A DNA stretch of 64,000 bases from an uncultured Oceanospirillaceae bacterium (GCA_937138495.1 CAKZPE010000009.1:1-64000); one strand, 5' to 3'; counted from the first letter of the stretch, positions 8,880 to 19,859 are shown. The notes: generated from the sequence alone by a model not told the origin. A program made the numbers and translations.

Positions 8880-8888
8880 GGTTATTAC

Positions 8889-9074
8889 ATGGATAAGAAG
8901 CTGCTTGATATTCTGGTGTGTCCGGTGTCTAAAGCACCTGTTGAATATAATGCTGAGAGCAATGAGCTGATTTGCCGCGCCAGTGGTCTGGCGTATCCGG
9001 TGCGTGATGATATTCCGGTTATGCTGGAAACAGAAGCACGGACACTGAGCGCAGAAGAGCGACTGGATAAGTAA
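8889..9074 (+). CDS. Trm112-like (UPF0434 / YcaR) small protein
   Basis: This 61-aa protein starts [20 protein letters not shown] and contains [15 protein letters not shown], the signature of the Trm112-like UPF0434 family. Members sit between lpxK and kdsB in many gammaproteobacteria, as here (9 nt after lpxK, 12 nt before kdsB). The fold resembles the Trm112 zinc-binding activator of methyltransferases, but only two cysteines are present (CPVS and ICR), so zinc binding is doubtful. The biochemical role is not established. Confidence 0.88.
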   Translation: MDKKLLDILVCPVSKAPVEYNAESNELICRASGLAYPVRDDIPVMLETEARTLSAEERLDK

Positions 9075-9086
9075 GGCGGATCAATC

Positions 9087-9854
9087 ATGGGGTTTTCTAT
9101 CATCATTCCGGCGCGCTATGCCTCTTCCCGTTTGCCCGGTAAGCCACTGGCGGATATTGCCGGTATGCCAATGATTCAGCGGGTCTATCAGCAGGCGCTG
9201 AAAAGTGAAGCCCAGAGAGTCGTTATCGCTACAGATGATCAACGCATTTATGATGCGGCAGCCGGCTTCGGTGCCGAAGTGTGCATGACCAGGGCAGACC
9301 ATCCGTCCGGGACAGACCGGTTGCAGGAAGTGGTTCAGCAGCTGGGTTTCTATGCAGATGATATTGTTGTCAATGTGCAGGGCGATGAGCCGCTGATTCC
9401 ACCGCGGGTTATTAATCAGGTGGCGCATAATCTGATGGCCAATCTTGATGCCAGTATTGCTACACTGAGTGAGCCTGTGGCTGATATTGAATCGGTGTTG
9501 AACCCTAATGTTGTAAAGGTTGTCAGCGACAGCCAGGGCAAGGCGCTGTACTTCAGCCGTGCTCCGATTCCATGGCCACGGGATGCATTTTCAGATCCGC
9601 AAGCGCGTAATGCGATACCAGAGGGCGTGAGCTTCCAGCGGCATATCGGTATTTATGCCTATCGGGTTAAGTTGCTGAATGATTTTGTCCGTTGGGAGCC
9701 GGCGCCACTTGAAGTGGTAGAGTCTCTTGAGCAGTTAAGAGCTATGTATAACGGTGCGGTAATCCATGTGGATGTGGCAGACGAGCTGCCGCCTGCAGGT
9801 GTTGATACCGAAGCGGACTTAGAGCGTATCCGGGCGTTGTTCAGTACCCGGTAG
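9087..9854 (+). CDS. kdsB: 3-deoxy-manno-octulosonate cytidylyltransferase KdsB
   Basis: This 255-aa cytoplasmic enzyme activates Kdo with CTP to CMP-Kdo for the lipopolysaccharide inner core. The N-terminus [21 protein letters not shown] is the nucleotide-binding loop. [12 protein letters not shown] and RHIGIYAYR are further family motifs, and [10 protein letters not shown] is the usual C-terminal end. It belongs to the lpxK-linked unit and ends before a terminator shared with the convergent DUF1272 gene. Confidence 0.96.
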   Translation: MGFSIIIPARYASSRLPGKPLADIAGMPMIQRVYQQALKSEAQRVVIATDDQRIYDAAAGFGAEVCMTRADHPSGTDRLQEVVQQLGFYADDIVVNVQGDEPLIPPRVINQVAHNLMANLDASIATLSEPVADIESVLNPNVVKVVSDSQGKALYFSRAPIPWPRDAFSDPQARNAIPEGVSFQRHIGIYAYRVKLLNDFVRWEPAPLEVVESLEQLRAMYNGAVIHVDVADELPPAGVDTEADLERIRALFSTR

Positions 9855-9881
9855 CCGGTTTTAAATCTACGATGTTTACAG

Positions 9882-9915
9882 GCGCTTTATCTTTGAAAGG
9901 TAAAGCGCTTTTTTG
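9882..9915. terminator. Bidirectional intrinsic terminator between kdsB and the DUF1272 gene
   Basis: The arms GCGCTTTA (9882-9889) and TAAAGCGC (9901-9908) pair around a loop that can itself pair CTTT/AAGG. A T-run follows on the plus strand, between convergent genes. Confidence 0.85.
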
Positions 9916-9923
9916 TATCTGGT

Positions 9924-10232
9924 TTAACGCTCTTGTGGATTCAGGTGTTTAATTGCTACTGCAAATGCCTGGATTTCTGCTTCGCTATAAGGGGTGTGTT
10001 TACGGGTGCTGCTGGCAGGGTGGTGATTCAGGCTGACACCTTCCCGGCGGGCTGTCACCGGCCGGATAGGGCGAGGGCAGAAGTTTCCGCCGCAGTTAGG
10101 GCATACGTTTTCCAGCACAGACTCCACACACTGTTTGCAGAATGTGCACTCGTAAGTACAGATGCGGGCATCCGGTGAGTCCGGTGGCAGATCTTTATTG
10201 CAATTCTCACAGTTCGGGCGCAGTTCGAGCAT
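9924..10232 (-). CDS. DUF1272 domain zinc-ribbon-like protein
   Basis: This 102-aa protein has a cysteine-rich first half: CENC, then ICTYECTFCKQC, then CPNCGG and FC. This matches the DUF1272 family and is likely to bind one or two zinc ions. The tail (about residues 60-102) is basic and probably disordered. Function is unknown. It is a single gene convergent with kdsB and divergent from the tyrosine phosphatase gene. Confidence 0.85.
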   Translation of the reverse strand: MLELRPNCENCNKDLPPDSPDARICTYECTFCKQCVESVLENVCPNCGGNFCPRPIRPVTARREGVSLNHHPASSTRKHTPYSEAEIQAFAVAIKHLNPQER

Positions 10233-10378
10233 ATTTTCGGTTCCTGTGGCTAATAAATCTGTCAGAAGATAGTCGCGCAGCGTATATAATAGTCTGTTTA
10301 CAGCCGCGGCATAGCGGTTATTCTGGCAAGATTATTTATCGGGTATTGGTAAATTCTTGCGCTTTTTCAGAGGTACAG

Positions 10379-10867
10379 ATGCAGCAGAATACAACCAAGG
10401 TTCTTTTCGTTTGCCTGGGCAATATTTGTCGCTCTCCTACTGCGCACGGTGTGTTCCGTCAGTTAGTTGACGATAGGGGGTTAATGCACCTGATCGAGAC
10501 TGATTCAGCGGGAACCGGGGCCTATCATGTGGGAGAGGCGCCGGATAGCAGGGCGACGGCAGAGGCGGCGAAGCGCGGGTATGATCTGAGTGATTTACGG
10601 GCCCGTCAGGCGGTTGCAGCGGACTTTGGTCATTATGATTATGTGATTGCTATGGATATTCAGAATCTGGGTGGTTTGCGCAGTATTTGTCCGGCGGATT
10701 ATTCCGGTTATCTGGGGATGATGACAGATTTCACTGATAACTATGAAGGGGATGTTCCGGATCCGTATTTTGGCGGGGCTGAGGGCTTTACCCATGTACT
10801 GGATATGCTTGAAGATGCCTGTGGTGCTTTGCTGGATCAGATTGTTAGCCGGGGAGTGCCCGGTTAA
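10379..10867 (+). CDS. Low-molecular-weight protein tyrosine phosphatase
   Basis: This 162-aa enzyme has the CX5R active-site loop at the N-terminus (VCLGNICRSPTAH, with nucleophile Cys12 and Arg18) and the general-acid aspartate in VPDPYFGG. It hydrolyses phosphotyrosine; in other bacteria it often counteracts exopolysaccharide tyrosine kinases, but no such kinase is nearby. I chose the ATG at 10379, because the longer open frame from 10142 adds 79 residues unrelated to the family. Its stop overlaps the murB start by one base (TAATG). The same pairing occurs in Pseudomonas. Confidence 0.92.
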   Translation: MQQNTTKVLFVCLGNICRSPTAHGVFRQLVDDRGLMHLIETDSAGTGAYHVGEAPDSRATAEAAKRGYDLSDLRARQAVAADFGHYDYVIAMDIQNLGGLRSICPADYSGYLGMMTDFTDNYEGDVPDPYFGGAEGFTHVLDMLEDACGALLDQIVSRGVPG

Positions 10868-11892
10868 TGAAGTTTTCAGAAAACTATTCCCTGAAAGGCG
10901 CTAACAGTTTTGGCTTTGAAGTTTCAGCAGAGTATTGCTGTGAGATTACCAGTCTGTCTGAGCTTCGTGAGGCGCTGGCATTTGCGGACGGTAAAGGTCT
11001 GGATGTGCTTGTACTTGGCGGTGGCAGTAACCTGATACTGGTGGATGATATACCGGGGCTGGTAATTTTAAACTGCTTGCGGGGTATCACGGTTAAGGCT
11101 GATGTGGATGATCCGGGCAAGGTATGTGTAACGGCTGCAGCCGGTGAAAACTGGCATGAATTTGTTCGATATACTCTTGAGAACGGCGCATTTGGATTGG
11201 AAAATCTGTCGCTGATTCCCGGGACTGTTGGTGCTGCGCCTATGCAGAATATCGGCGCTTACGGTGTGGAGATCAAAGACCGTATGCTGAGTCTCACAGC
11301 GCTGGACAGAGAAACTGGCGAGTTGTACGAATTTACAACTGAAGCCTGTGAATTTGGATACCGGGACAGTATTTTCAAGCAGCGTGCCGCAGGGCGTTAC
11401 ATCATCACTGAGGTAAGCTTTATGCTTTGCAAGGAGTGCTGTCCGGTGTTGGAGTATGCGGGTCTGGCGAATTATTTCGAAGGCTTGGGGGTTGAGTCTC
11501 CCGGTGGTTTGCAAATCAGTGATTATATCTGTGAGGTTCGCCGTGCTAAGTTACCGGATCCTTCAGAACTCGGTAATGCAGGCAGTTTCTTTAAAAATCC
11601 GCTTGTATCGGTTGCCCGTCGGGAAGCTATTTTGCAGGATTATCCTGACCTGGTCAGTTTTGCTGACGGTGAAGGGTATAAGCTGGCTGCGGGATGGCTG
11701 ATAGATCGCCTGGGATGGAAAGGGCGTCGTCTGGGTGATGCCGCTGTTTATGACAAGCAGGCGTTGGTGCTGGTGAATCATGGTGCGGCAACCGGCAGTG
11801 ATATTCTCCGTTTAGCGCAGGCTATTCAGGATGATGTGTTCAGTCATTTCGACGTTCATCTTGAGATTGAGCCGCGAACTTTTCCCGGTTGA
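10867..11892 (+). CDS. murB: UDP-N-acetylenolpyruvoylglucosamine reductase MurB
   Basis: This 341-aa flavoprotein reduces enolpyruvyl-UDP-GlcNAc to UDP-MurNAc in peptidoglycan synthesis. FAD-binding motifs are VLGGGSNLI and LSLIPGTVGAAPMQNIGAYGVE. The catalytic serine lies in GNAGSFFKNP, and the C-terminal block is AGWLIDRLGWKGRR. Length and the YRDSIFK-type insertion correspond to type I MurB (E. coli-like). The gene is coupled to the preceding phosphatase and ends before a shared terminator convergent with rne. Confidence 0.96.
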   Translation: MKFSENYSLKGANSFGFEVSAEYCCEITSLSELREALAFADGKGLDVLVLGGGSNLILVDDIPGLVILNCLRGITVKADVDDPGKVCVTAAAGENWHEFVRYTLENGAFGLENLSLIPGTVGAAPMQNIGAYGVEIKDRMLSLTALDRETGELYEFTTEACEFGYRDSIFKQRAAGRYIITEVSFMLCKECCPVLEYAGLANYFEGLGVESPGGLQISDYICEVRRAKLPDPSELGNAGSFFKNPLVSVARREAILQDYPDLVSFADGEGYKLAAGWLIDRLGWKGRRLGDAAVYDKQALVLVNHGAATGSDILRLAQAIQDDVFSHFDVHLEIEPRTFPG

Positions 11893-11910
11893 TATTAAGG
11901 TTCCTGCCAT

Positions 11911-11942
11911 AAAAAAAAGCCAGCTAATCAGCTGGCTTTTTG
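11911..11942. terminator. Bidirectional intrinsic terminator between murB and rne
   Basis: A perfect stem GCCAGCT / AGCTGGC with loop AATC is flanked by eight A on the left and five T on the right, between convergent genes. Confidence 0.9.
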
Positions 11943-11980
11943 TATGCTGACACCGGACTGGCCGGTGTCGTTTGGGGAAA

Positions 11981-14900
11981 TCAGGCTTCAGTGGTTTCAC
12001 TGTCAGTCTGATTGTTTGCCTGTGCTGCCTGTTGGTGGCTGCGCGGATCATTCGGCGCACGACGCTGGCGGCGCTGACGTGGCGCGGACTCCTGATCAGC
12101 AACAAGCGGTGCCGGGCGGCGCGGAGCAGCCGGTTGCGGCTCGATAATCGCTTCAGTCGCTGGCTTGGTTTTACGTGCCGGACGCTGACGTCCGCGGCGC
12201 TTGTTGGCAGAAGGTGCTTCTTCTGCTGGCTTCGCGTTGTCTTCAGCTGCTTCTGGTTCAGCAGTTTCTGCAGCAGGTTCTTCTACAACTTCTGTTGCCG
12301 GAGTTTCCTCGGCGGCCGGAGTTGTTTCAGTAGTTTCTTCAGCGACGGCTTCTTCAGTAGCTGCTTCTGGTTCAGCAACCTCTTCAGCGGCAACTTCAGT
12401 TGTTGCTTCTGCAGTCTGCACTTCAGCAACGGCTTCTTCTTCGGAGGCTACTTCTTCTGAAACAGTTTCTTCGGAAGCGGTTTCTTCAGGTGCGGTTTCT
12501 TCTGTAGCAGGTGCTTCGGCATTTTCTTCAGTTACTACTGTTTCTTCAGATGCTACTTCTGGCTGAGTTTCTTCTGCAGCAGGCTGATCGGTTGCTTCGG
12601 CTGCCGGTGCTTCAGCAGTTTCTGCAGCAGGTGCTTCAGTGATTGCTTCTGCATCCTGAGAGGTTGTCTCAGTGGTTGCTTCAGTTTCAGTTACCTGAGC
12701 GCTGTTTTCGGTTGCTTCAGTGCTTTCGTCACGCTTACGGTCTTTACGCGGACGACGCTGGCGACGTTTACGCTTTGGTTGCTCATCATCAGAGGCGGCG
12801 GGCGCAGTATCAGGCTTAGGTGCGTCGATTACTGCTTTGGCTGCGCTTTCAGTCTGAGCATCTTCCACATTGGTAACTGCTTCAGCAGTGTTCAGTGCAA
12901 TTTCCTGCTCTGATCCGCTGCGGCGTGCATTACGCTCACCGCGACGACGGCGTCCACGGCGACGTTCGCCACGGTTACGGCCATCTTCCTGTACTTCATT
13001 TTCCTGTTGCTGCAGGTTTTCTTCCTGAACCTCAGGTTTGTTGCGCTTCTGGTCACGGTCACGGTCGTTACGACGACGGTTGCGGGAGCGGCCTTCACCG
13101 CGTGGCTTTTCGCTACGGGATTCCTGCTGCTCGTCCTTCGCTGCGTTCTGCGATTTGTTTTCACCGCGGTCACGTTCGTCCTTACGGCGACGGTTGCGAC
13201 GGTTATTGGAGCGCTTGCGATCGCCGTTGTCTTTATTGCGAGGCTGCTTTTCCTGTTCCTTTTTCTCTTCTTCAGGGCTGCTGAACAGGCTTGAAATGGC
13301 AGAGATCAGACCGGACAGGAAGGACTTTTCTTCACTTTTAGCCGGTTTGCTTACCGGTGCTGCAGTTGTTTCAGTGCTGACGGGCGCAGGGGTTGGCGGA
13401 GCAACAGTACGTACCGCGGCTTTTTCGCGAGCCGGTGTATTGGTAGCCGTATCCGGCTCAGCAATGTCTTCAGGTTCAGGCTGCATTGTGTAGCTGGCAT
13501 CGTTGGTGTTGATCACGGTGTGATCGTCACGCAGACGTACAACTTCGTAGTGTGGCGTTTCCATATTCGGATTCGGCACAATGACAACGCGTACATTCTG
13601 GCGCTGTTCAATGTCATGTACTTCACTGCGTTTTTCATTCAGCAGGAAGGTGGCAACAGATACCGGCAGAATTGCACGAATCTGAGCGGTACGTTCCTTG
13701 GCAGATTCTTCCTCGATCAGACGCAGGATAGACAGTGCCAGAGATTCGGTATCACGAATGGTGCCCTGGCCGTTACAGCGTGGGCATACAGAGCCGCGGC
13801 TCTCTATCAGTGATGGGCGCAGACGCTGACGGGACATTTCCATCAGGCCGAAGCGGGAAATGCGTCCCAGCTGAACACGGGCGCGGTCGATTTTCATCGC
13901 ATCGCGCATGCGGTTTTCAACTTCACGCTGGTTCTTGATCGGAGTCATATCGATAAAGTCGATAACGATCAGGCCGCCGATATCACGCAGACGCAGCTGG
14001 CGGCCGATTTCTTCAGCAGCTTCCAGGTTGGTATGCAAAGCGGTTTCTTCGATATCACTGCCGCGGGTTGCCCGTGCGGAGTTGATGTCAATTGAGACCA
14101 GTGCTTCGGTCGGGTCGATTACAATCGAGCCGCCGGATGGCAGTTGTACTTCACGCTGGAAGGCGGTTTCGATCTGAGTTTCGATCTGGAAGCGGTTAAA
14201 CAGAGGTACCTGTTCAGTGTACAGCTTGATCTTCTGTTCATAGCTAGGCATGACCTGCTTGACGAAATTCAGTGCGTCCTGATGAACTTCTTCGCTGTCA
14301 ATCAGGACTTCACCGATGTCCTGGCGCAGGTAATCACGGATAGCACGGATTACGACGTTGCTTTCCTGGTAAATCAGGAACGGTGCAGAGCGCTCGCTGG
14401 ATGCTTTGGTAATGGATTCCCAAAGGATTAACAGGTAATCCAGGTCCCATTGCAGTTCTTCAGAGCTGCGACCCACACCTGCAGTCCGGACGATGACGCC
14501 GGTTTTCTGCGGAATAGTTACGCCGTCCATTGCTTCTTTAAGCTGTTTGCGGTCGTCACCTTCGATGCGGCGGGAGATACCACCGGCACGCGGATTATTA
14601 GGCATCAGTACCAGATAGCGGCCAGCCAGGCTGATGAAAGTGGTCAGGGCTGCACCCTTGTTGCCACGTTCTTCTTTGTCTACCTGTACGATGACTTCAG
14701 TGCCTTCAGCAACAACATCTTTGATGCTTGGGCGGCCGCCTTTGTCGCTGCCTTTAACGAAGTATTCGCGGGAGATTTCTTTCAGGGGCAAAAAGCCGTG
14801 ACGTTCGGCACCGTAGTCAACAAATGCAGCTTCAAGGCTTGGCTCTACGCGGGTGATTTTACCTTTGTAGATGTTAGCTTTTTTCTGTTCGCGGGAACCT

Positions 14901-14992
14901 GACTCTATGTCCAGGTCATACAGGCGCTGGCCATCAACCAGGGCAACGCGCAACTCTTCAGGCTGAGTTGCATTAATAAGCATTCTTTTCAT
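11981..14992 (-). CDS. rne: Ribonuclease E
   Basis: This 1003-aa endoribonuclease is the core of the RNA degradosome. The N-terminal S1 domain (residues about 35-120: [29 protein letters not shown]) is followed by the catalytic domain with [11 protein letters not shown] and the DFIDM aspartates. The zinc-link CPRC sits at about residue 405. After about residue 520 the protein is low complexity: arginine-rich RNA-binding stretches ([29 protein letters not shown]) and then a long Ala/Glu/Thr acidic segment. It ends with a basic patch and DSETTEA. The scaffold half is expected to bind membrane, RNA and partner enzymes, but no E. coli-type PNPase or enolase sites can be assigned by eye. A roughly 760-nt gap separates its start from divergent rluC, leaving room for a long autoregulatory leader. 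Confidence 0.95.
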   Translation of the reverse strand: MKRMLINATQPEELRVALVDGQRLYDLDIESGSREQKKANIYKGKITRVEPSLEAAFVDYGAERHGFLPLKEISREYFVKGSDKGGRPSIKDVVAEGTEVIVQVDKEERGNKGAALTTFISLAGRYLVLMPNNPRAGGISRRIEGDDRKQLKEAMDGVTIPQKTGVIVRTAGVGRSSEELQWDLDYLLILWESITKASSERSAPFLIYQESNVVIRAIRDYLRQDIGEVLIDSEEVHQDALNFVKQVMPSYEQKIKLYTEQVPLFNRFQIETQIETAFQREVQLPSGGSIVIDPTEALVSIDINSARATRGSDIEETALHTNLEAAEEIGRQLRLRDIGGLIVIDFIDMTPIKNQREVENRMRDAMKIDRARVQLGRISRFGLMEMSRQRLRPSLIESRGSVCPRCNGQGTIRDTESLALSILRLIEEESAKERTAQIRAILPVSVATFLLNEKRSEVHDIEQRQNVRVVIVPNPNMETPHYEVVRLRDDHTVINTNDASYTMQPEPEDIAEPDTATNTPAREKAAVRTVAPPTPAPVSTETTAAPVSKPAKSEEKSFLSGLISAISSLFSSPEEEKKEQEKQPRNKDNGDRKRSNNRRNRRRKDERDRGENKSQNAAKDEQQESRSEKPRGEGRSRNRRRNDRDRDQKRNKPEVQEENLQQQENEVQEDGRNRGERRRGRRRRGERNARRSGSEQEIALNTAEAVTNVEDAQTESAAKAVIDAPKPDTAPAASDDEQPKRKRRQRRPRKDRKRDESTEATENSAQVTETEATTETTSQDAEAITEAPAAETAEAPAAEATDQPAAEETQPEVASEETVVTEENAEAPATEETAPEETASEETVSEEVASEEEAVAEVQTAEATTEVAAEEVAEPEAATEEAVAEETTETTPAAEETPATEVVEEPAAETAEPEAAEDNAKPAEEAPSANKRRGRQRPARKTKPATEAIIEPQPAAPRRPAPLVADQESAPRQRRQRRAPNDPRSHQQAAQANNQTDSETTEA
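12213..12730 (-). repeat. Low-complexity Ala/Glu/Thr-coding tract in rne
   Basis: About 170 codons read mainly Glu, Ala, Thr, Val and Pro, with short recurrent units such as [19 protein letters not shown] and PAAETAE. The opposite strand of this tract is rich in Ser and Ala codons and is open in several frames, but this is a consequence of the composition and not evidence for genes. Such tracts are prone to repeat-length variation. Confidence 0.75.
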
Positions 14993-15756
14993 GTTGTGTT
15001 AGCGTTCTCTTATAACACTAACGTATTCCATCGCTATGGCTGTTTACGTATGGGGACAGGGTTTACCCTGTCACGTGAGTCCAATCTTCGTAACGACATC
15101 TATAGTTCAGTTTTTGCCTGTCTGGTGTGGGTTACAGCGCAGACGGGTCTTATCGACGGTGGAGGAAACGGCAACCTCTATCAGTATCTGATCGTGGCTG
15201 TTACTGCGGATCTTTCAGGCCGGGTAAGGCAGTCGGGTTACTTATCTCTGACTGTCATTCGGTCTGATGGCACGCAGGTTCCGGGCTGGCGACATCTCCA
15301 CCTCCAACTGGCCAAAAACAGTACCAGAAGGATGAAATACGTAGTTAATTCTGTTGTTTTGATGTTGGTCTTTACGTGTCTGCCTGTGGCAGTGTCTCCG
15401 TTGCTGGCTTCTGGCACCCGGTTCGCTTTATGACGTCAGCCTGTTTTTTGTCACAGTGCTGTGTAGCGGTGGGTTGCGGAAGCTTTTCAGGCCTTTACTC
15501 CGGCTGCTTCGGGATAAAAATACGTAAATATTTCATCATCTTCTGCGCAGGCTGTCAGATAAATTCCTGAATTGGTTATTGACATCAGGTTATTTATCCA
15601 TAAAAGCAAATTAGCTAAAGCCAAAGGCCTGCAGCAGCGCTAGAATATAGCAGCTATTAACAGGTGCATCAATTCATAGATGTGTCTGAATCTGTCTCTT
15701 TCAGGCAGATTTGATAATTTTCTCTTCAGTATCTGTACGAGTGCCAAGTTTAAAAG
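14993..15756. other. Long divergent intergenic region between rne and rluC
   Basis: The 764 bases hold no convincing gene. One open frame (14996-15433) has no recognisable protein features or ribosome site. RNase E genes usually have long structured 5' leaders through which the enzyme controls its own mRNA, and this region is large enough for one. Its specific hairpins could not be assigned by eye. The rluC side is AT-rich and carries a possible promoter. Confidence 0.6.
15579..15606 (+). promoter_or_regulatory. Possible sigma70 promoter for rluC
   Basis: A consensus -35 TTGACA (15579-15584) is followed after 16 nt by TAAAAG (15601-15606), which matches four of six -10 positions. It would give a leader of about 145 nt before rluC. 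This is a sequence-based guess only. Confidence 0.35.
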
Positions 15757-16749
15757 ATGTCCGAAAATAATGATGCCCCGAAAAGCCAGGTTCAGTGGTT
15801 TGATGTTGATGCTGATCTCGCAGGGCAGCGCATTGATAACTTTTTGCGTACTAAATTAAAAGGCGCCCCTAAAACGCTTATTTACCGGATCCTGCGTAAA
15901 GGTGAGGTAAGGGTAAATAAAAAGCGTATTAAACCGGATTATCGTCTTCAGGAAGGAGATCTTGTTCGGGTGCCACCATTACGTCTGGCTGAAGCCCGTC
16001 AGGCACCGGTGGCCAGTGCGGGGCTCGCCGCCAGTCTGGAAGCGGCGGTGTTGTACGAAGATGCCGATCTCATGGTTATTAATAAGCCCAGTGGTTTAGC
16101 GGTACATGGCGGCAGCGGTATCAGCCTGGGGCTGATTGAAACGTTGCGTCAGATTCGCCCTCAGGCTAAGTTTCTGGAGCTTGTACACCGTTTAGACCGG
16201 GACACGTCCGGTTGTATTATGGTGGCCAAAAAACGCAGCGCCTTGCGTTTTCTTCACGAGGCTCTGCGGCAAAAGAAAGTTACTAAAATATATAATGCGC
16301 TGGTTGATGGTAAATGGTCGACCCGAAAAACCAAAGTAGATGCGCCTCTGCAGAAAAATGAACTTAAATCCGGCGAGCGCGTCGTAAAGGCACATCCGAT
16401 GGGGAAAGAGTCGCTGACGGAGTTTAAAGTGCTGCAGCGTTTTGCCGGATATGCAACGCTGGTTGAGGCCCGCCCGATAACAGGCAGGACTCACCAGATC
16501 AGGGTGCACAGCCAGTTTGCCGGGCATCCGATTATCGGTGATGATAAATACGGTGTGGATGATACTAATAAGTTTATGCGTCAGTTTGGCCTTAAACGTT
16601 TATTTTTGCATGCAGTTGAACTGCGTATGCCGCTACCGTCCGGAGGTCGCAAAGTGATAAAAGCGCCGCTGGGTGATGTGTTACAAAAGGGGATGAGTAA
16701 TTTACAGCAGCATATTGCTGAGCGTAATCAGGCTGATGTTGCTGAGTAA
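15757..16749 (+). CDS. rluC: 23S rRNA pseudouridine synthase RluC
   Basis: This 330-aa enzyme has an N-terminal S4 RNA-binding domain ([15 protein letters not shown] through [20 protein letters not shown]) and a RluA-family catalytic domain. The active-site aspartate lies in [11 protein letters not shown], and [24 protein letters not shown] follows. RluC modifies uridines 955, 2504 and 2580 of 23S rRNA in E. coli. The divergent rne/rluC pair is widely conserved in gammaproteobacteria and supports the assignment over RluD. Confidence 0.94.
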   Translation: MSENNDAPKSQVQWFDVDADLAGQRIDNFLRTKLKGAPKTLIYRILRKGEVRVNKKRIKPDYRLQEGDLVRVPPLRLAEARQAPVASAGLAASLEAAVLYEDADLMVINKPSGLAVHGGSGISLGLIETLRQIRPQAKFLELVHRLDRDTSGCIMVAKKRSALRFLHEALRQKKVTKIYNALVDGKWSTRKTKVDAPLQKNELKSGERVVKAHPMGKESLTEFKVLQRFAGYATLVEARPITGRTHQIRVHSQFAGHPIIGDDKYGVDDTNKFMRQFGLKRLFLHAVELRMPLPSGGRKVIKAPLGDVLQKGMSNLQQHIAERNQADVAE

Positions 16750-16773
16750 TTTGGTAGCTGTTATTTAATGTTA

Positions 16774-16800
16774 ACCTGCAGGTTCGCAGGTGTGGTTTTT
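16774..16800 (+). terminator. Weak terminator-like hairpin after rluC
   Basis: The arms ACCTGC (16774-16779) and GCAGGT (16786-16791) enclose a six-base loop. The downstream bases GTGG then a T-run are not immediately adjacent, so efficiency is doubtful. Confidence 0.35.
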
Positions 16801-16814
16801 ATCAGGATGTATCA

Positions 16815-17918
16815 ATGAGTGACAGGGTTGACCCGACTATTTTCAATCTGACTGCAGATAATATGTTGCAGCGAGGGATAATTCCGACGGCGGAGCTGAT
16901 TGCCGCAGAGTTAAATACTGATCCGGACTGCCTGAGTGAAATGCTGGCCGAATGGTGGGACAGCCTCTCGGGCCGTTTGCAGGCAGTTAATGGCGCCATG
17001 ATATCAGTGCCGGATGTACCGAGCAGTCTGAATAAATCCTTCCAGACACTTTGGAATCAGGCCTTGCAGGAAGCGCAGGCGCTGGTCATGAGTGATAAGG
17101 AAGATCAGCTACTGGCTGGCGAAGAGTCTCGCAAGCACAGTGAGCAGGAATTAAAGCGCCTCTATGAGGATCAGACTGAACAGGAAAACAAGTATCGTCA
17201 CTTGCGTACCAAGCTGGAAGCGGAAACCAGTCAGATTCAGGCACTGGAAGCTGAAATTTCTGTTCTGAAGATCAATCTTGGTGCCGTTACGTCTGACCTG
17301 AAAACAGCTGAGCAGCGTTATCACAACGTTGAGCAGGAAATGGCTTTGCTTCAGAAGAAGCTGGATGACTCTAAGCGCACCTTTGATCAGCGGGTTAAAG
17401 ATGAGCAGCGTCACAGCCTTGAGCAGGTCAGTAAGGCTGAAGCAGATGTTCGTTATTACCGTGGCTCTCTGGATAAAATCCGTGATGAAAGTGGCCGTAA
17501 AGAGTCAGCGCTGACAAAAGAAATTCATGACCTGCAGGCGGTTGTTGCCAAGCGGGATGTGAAGCTGGAGTCTCAAAAGAATCAGATCAAGATTCTGGAA
17601 GATGAGCTTAAGCGTTACAAAACAGATGTTGATCATGGCTCCCGTCAGCTTAATAAAGTATCAGGTTCTATTCTGTCTGAGCAGAATAAGAACAAGCGCC
17701 TGTCTGACAAAGTGAAGGAACTGACTGAAGAAACCAAGCGTTTGAATCAGAAGCAACTTGCTGCTGCAAACGAAGCGACACGCCGGGAAGGTGCTCTGCG
17801 TGGCCAGGTTAAGTTGAAAGATGATGAGCTGATTCGTGCAATTGGCCGGGTGACCGGTCTGGAAAAGCGTATTACCTCTCAGGAAGAAGAAATCCGCCGT
17901 TTAAAATCCCGTCTTTAG
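16815..17918 (+). CDS. KfrA-like DNA-binding coiled-coil protein
   Basis: This 367-aa protein has an N-terminal segment (residues about 8-50: IFNLTADNMLQRGIIPTAELIAAEL) resembling the KfrA N-terminal DNA-binding domain. In that family a helix is followed by G-x-x-P-T and a short recognition region. From about residue 100 to the end it is almost wholly Glu/Lys/Gln-rich heptads, a very long alpha-helical coiled coil. KfrA proteins are best known from broad-host-range plasmids, where they support partitioning, but chromosomal relatives occur in gammaproteobacteria next to rluC or cysB. No plasmid genes lie nearby. The role is unknown; nucleoid or partition structuring is an inference. Confidence 0.7.
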   Translation: MSDRVDPTIFNLTADNMLQRGIIPTAELIAAELNTDPDCLSEMLAEWWDSLSGRLQAVNGAMISVPDVPSSLNKSFQTLWNQALQEAQALVMSDKEDQLLAGEESRKHSEQELKRLYEDQTEQENKYRHLRTKLEAETSQIQALEAEISVLKINLGAVTSDLKTAEQRYHNVEQEMALLQKKLDDSKRTFDQRVKDEQRHSLEQVSKAEADVRYYRGSLDKIRDESGRKESALTKEIHDLQAVVAKRDVKLESQKNQIKILEDELKRYKTDVDHGSRQLNKVSGSILSEQNKNKRLSDKVKELTEETKRLNQKQLAAANEATRREGALRGQVKLKDDELIRAIGRVTGLEKRITSQEEEIRRLKSRL

Positions 17919-17933
17919 TCCTATCTTTAAAAT

Positions 17934-17959
17934 AGCCCCTGCAGTTGATCTCAGGGGCT
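17934..17959 (+). other. Stem-loop after the KfrA-like gene
   Basis: Perfect 8-bp arms AGCCCCTG / CAGGGGCT enclose a 10-nt loop 16 nt after the stop codon. No T-run follows, so it is more likely an mRNA 3'-end stabiliser or a factor-assisted terminator than a classical intrinsic terminator. Confidence 0.5.
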
Positions 17960-17995
17960 GGCAACCACACTAAATCTGTGTGAATATACGTCCCA

Positions 17996-19074
<1,079 letters not shown>

Positions 19075-19090
19075 AATAAGAAGGTGTTTG

Positions 19091-19852
19091 ATGCGGGATG
19101 TGCTGAAAGGATTGTTTGATCTGACAGGTAAGGTAGCGCTGGTAACCGGCGCTACTACAGGGCTTGGTATGCAGCAGGTGATTGCCCTGCGCAGTGCCGG
19201 TGCTTCTGTTGTTGCACTGGGTCGCCGTCAGGAGCGGCTGGATCAGTTGGCTGCAGGTGATTCTGAAATTGTACCTGTGGTGGCAGATCTGGCTGACATC
19301 AGTCAGTTGGATGATACAGCCGCCCGGTGCGTGCAGGTGTTTGGCCGCATCGACATTCTTTGTAATACTGCCGGGGTGAATCTGCGTCAGCATGCCGATG
19401 ATGTCACGCCGGATGACTGGGATATGACCCAGGATCTTAATCTTAAAATTCCTTTTTTTCTGGCTCAGAAGCTGGTGCCGCAAATGGCTGAGCGTGGCTG
19501 GGGTAAAGTTATTAATGTTGCTTCACTTCAGTCTCGCCGTGCGTTTTCCAATGGTATCGCTTACGGGGCGTCGAAGGGAGGCGTTGAGCAGCTTACCCGG
19601 GCCATGGCTGAAGCCTGGTCTTCCCGGGGGATCAGCTGTAACGCGATTGCGCCGGGTTTTTTTCCAACTGAGCTGACTCAGGCTGTATTCGAAAATGATT
19701 CGCTGAGTGATCAGCTAGCCCGGCAAACGGCCGTTGGCCGTAACGGTGAGCTTGAGGATCTGAACGGTGTATGTATTTTTCTGGCCAGTCATGGGTCGGA
19801 TTACATTACCGGCCAGACGATTTTTATTGATGGCGGTTTTACGGCGAAGTAA
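19091..19852 (+). CDS. Short-chain dehydrogenase/reductase
   Basis: This 253-aa SDR has the cofactor loop TGATTGLGMQ (about residues 20-29), the NTAG motif in LCNTAGVNL, a serine in NVASLQS and the catalytic YGASK. The family C-terminus is ITGQTIFIDGGF. Classical NAD(P)-dependent SDRs of this shape include gluconate 5-dehydrogenase and KduD, but the substrate cannot be read from sequence. ATG at 19091 has AAGAAGG upstream, which is preferred over the TTG just before it. It lies 16 nt after cysB and is probably cotranscribed, but no sulfur role is evident. Confidence 0.82.
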   Translation: MRDVLKGLFDLTGKVALVTGATTGLGMQQVIALRSAGASVVALGRRQERLDQLAAGDSEIVPVVADLADISQLDDTAARCVQVFGRIDILCNTAGVNLRQHADDVTPDDWDMTQDLNLKIPFFLAQKLVPQMAERGWGKVINVASLQSRRAFSNGIAYGASKGGVEQLTRAMAEAWSSRGISCNAIAPGFFPTELTQAVFENDSLSDQLARQTAVGRNGELEDLNGVCIFLASHGSDYITGQTIFIDGGFTAK

Positions 19853-19859
19853 AGCAGGC

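Noticed and set aside
12201..13493. Several long plus-strand open frames opposite rne
   Set aside because: They are rich in Ser, Ala, Phe and Arg as an effect of the low-complexity rne sequence on the other strand. None has a ribosome site or a domain.
14996..15433. 145-codon open frame in the rne-rluC gap
   Set aside because: No ribosome site, no recognisable motif, mixed composition. It starts against the rne start codon and lies in what is probably the rne leader.
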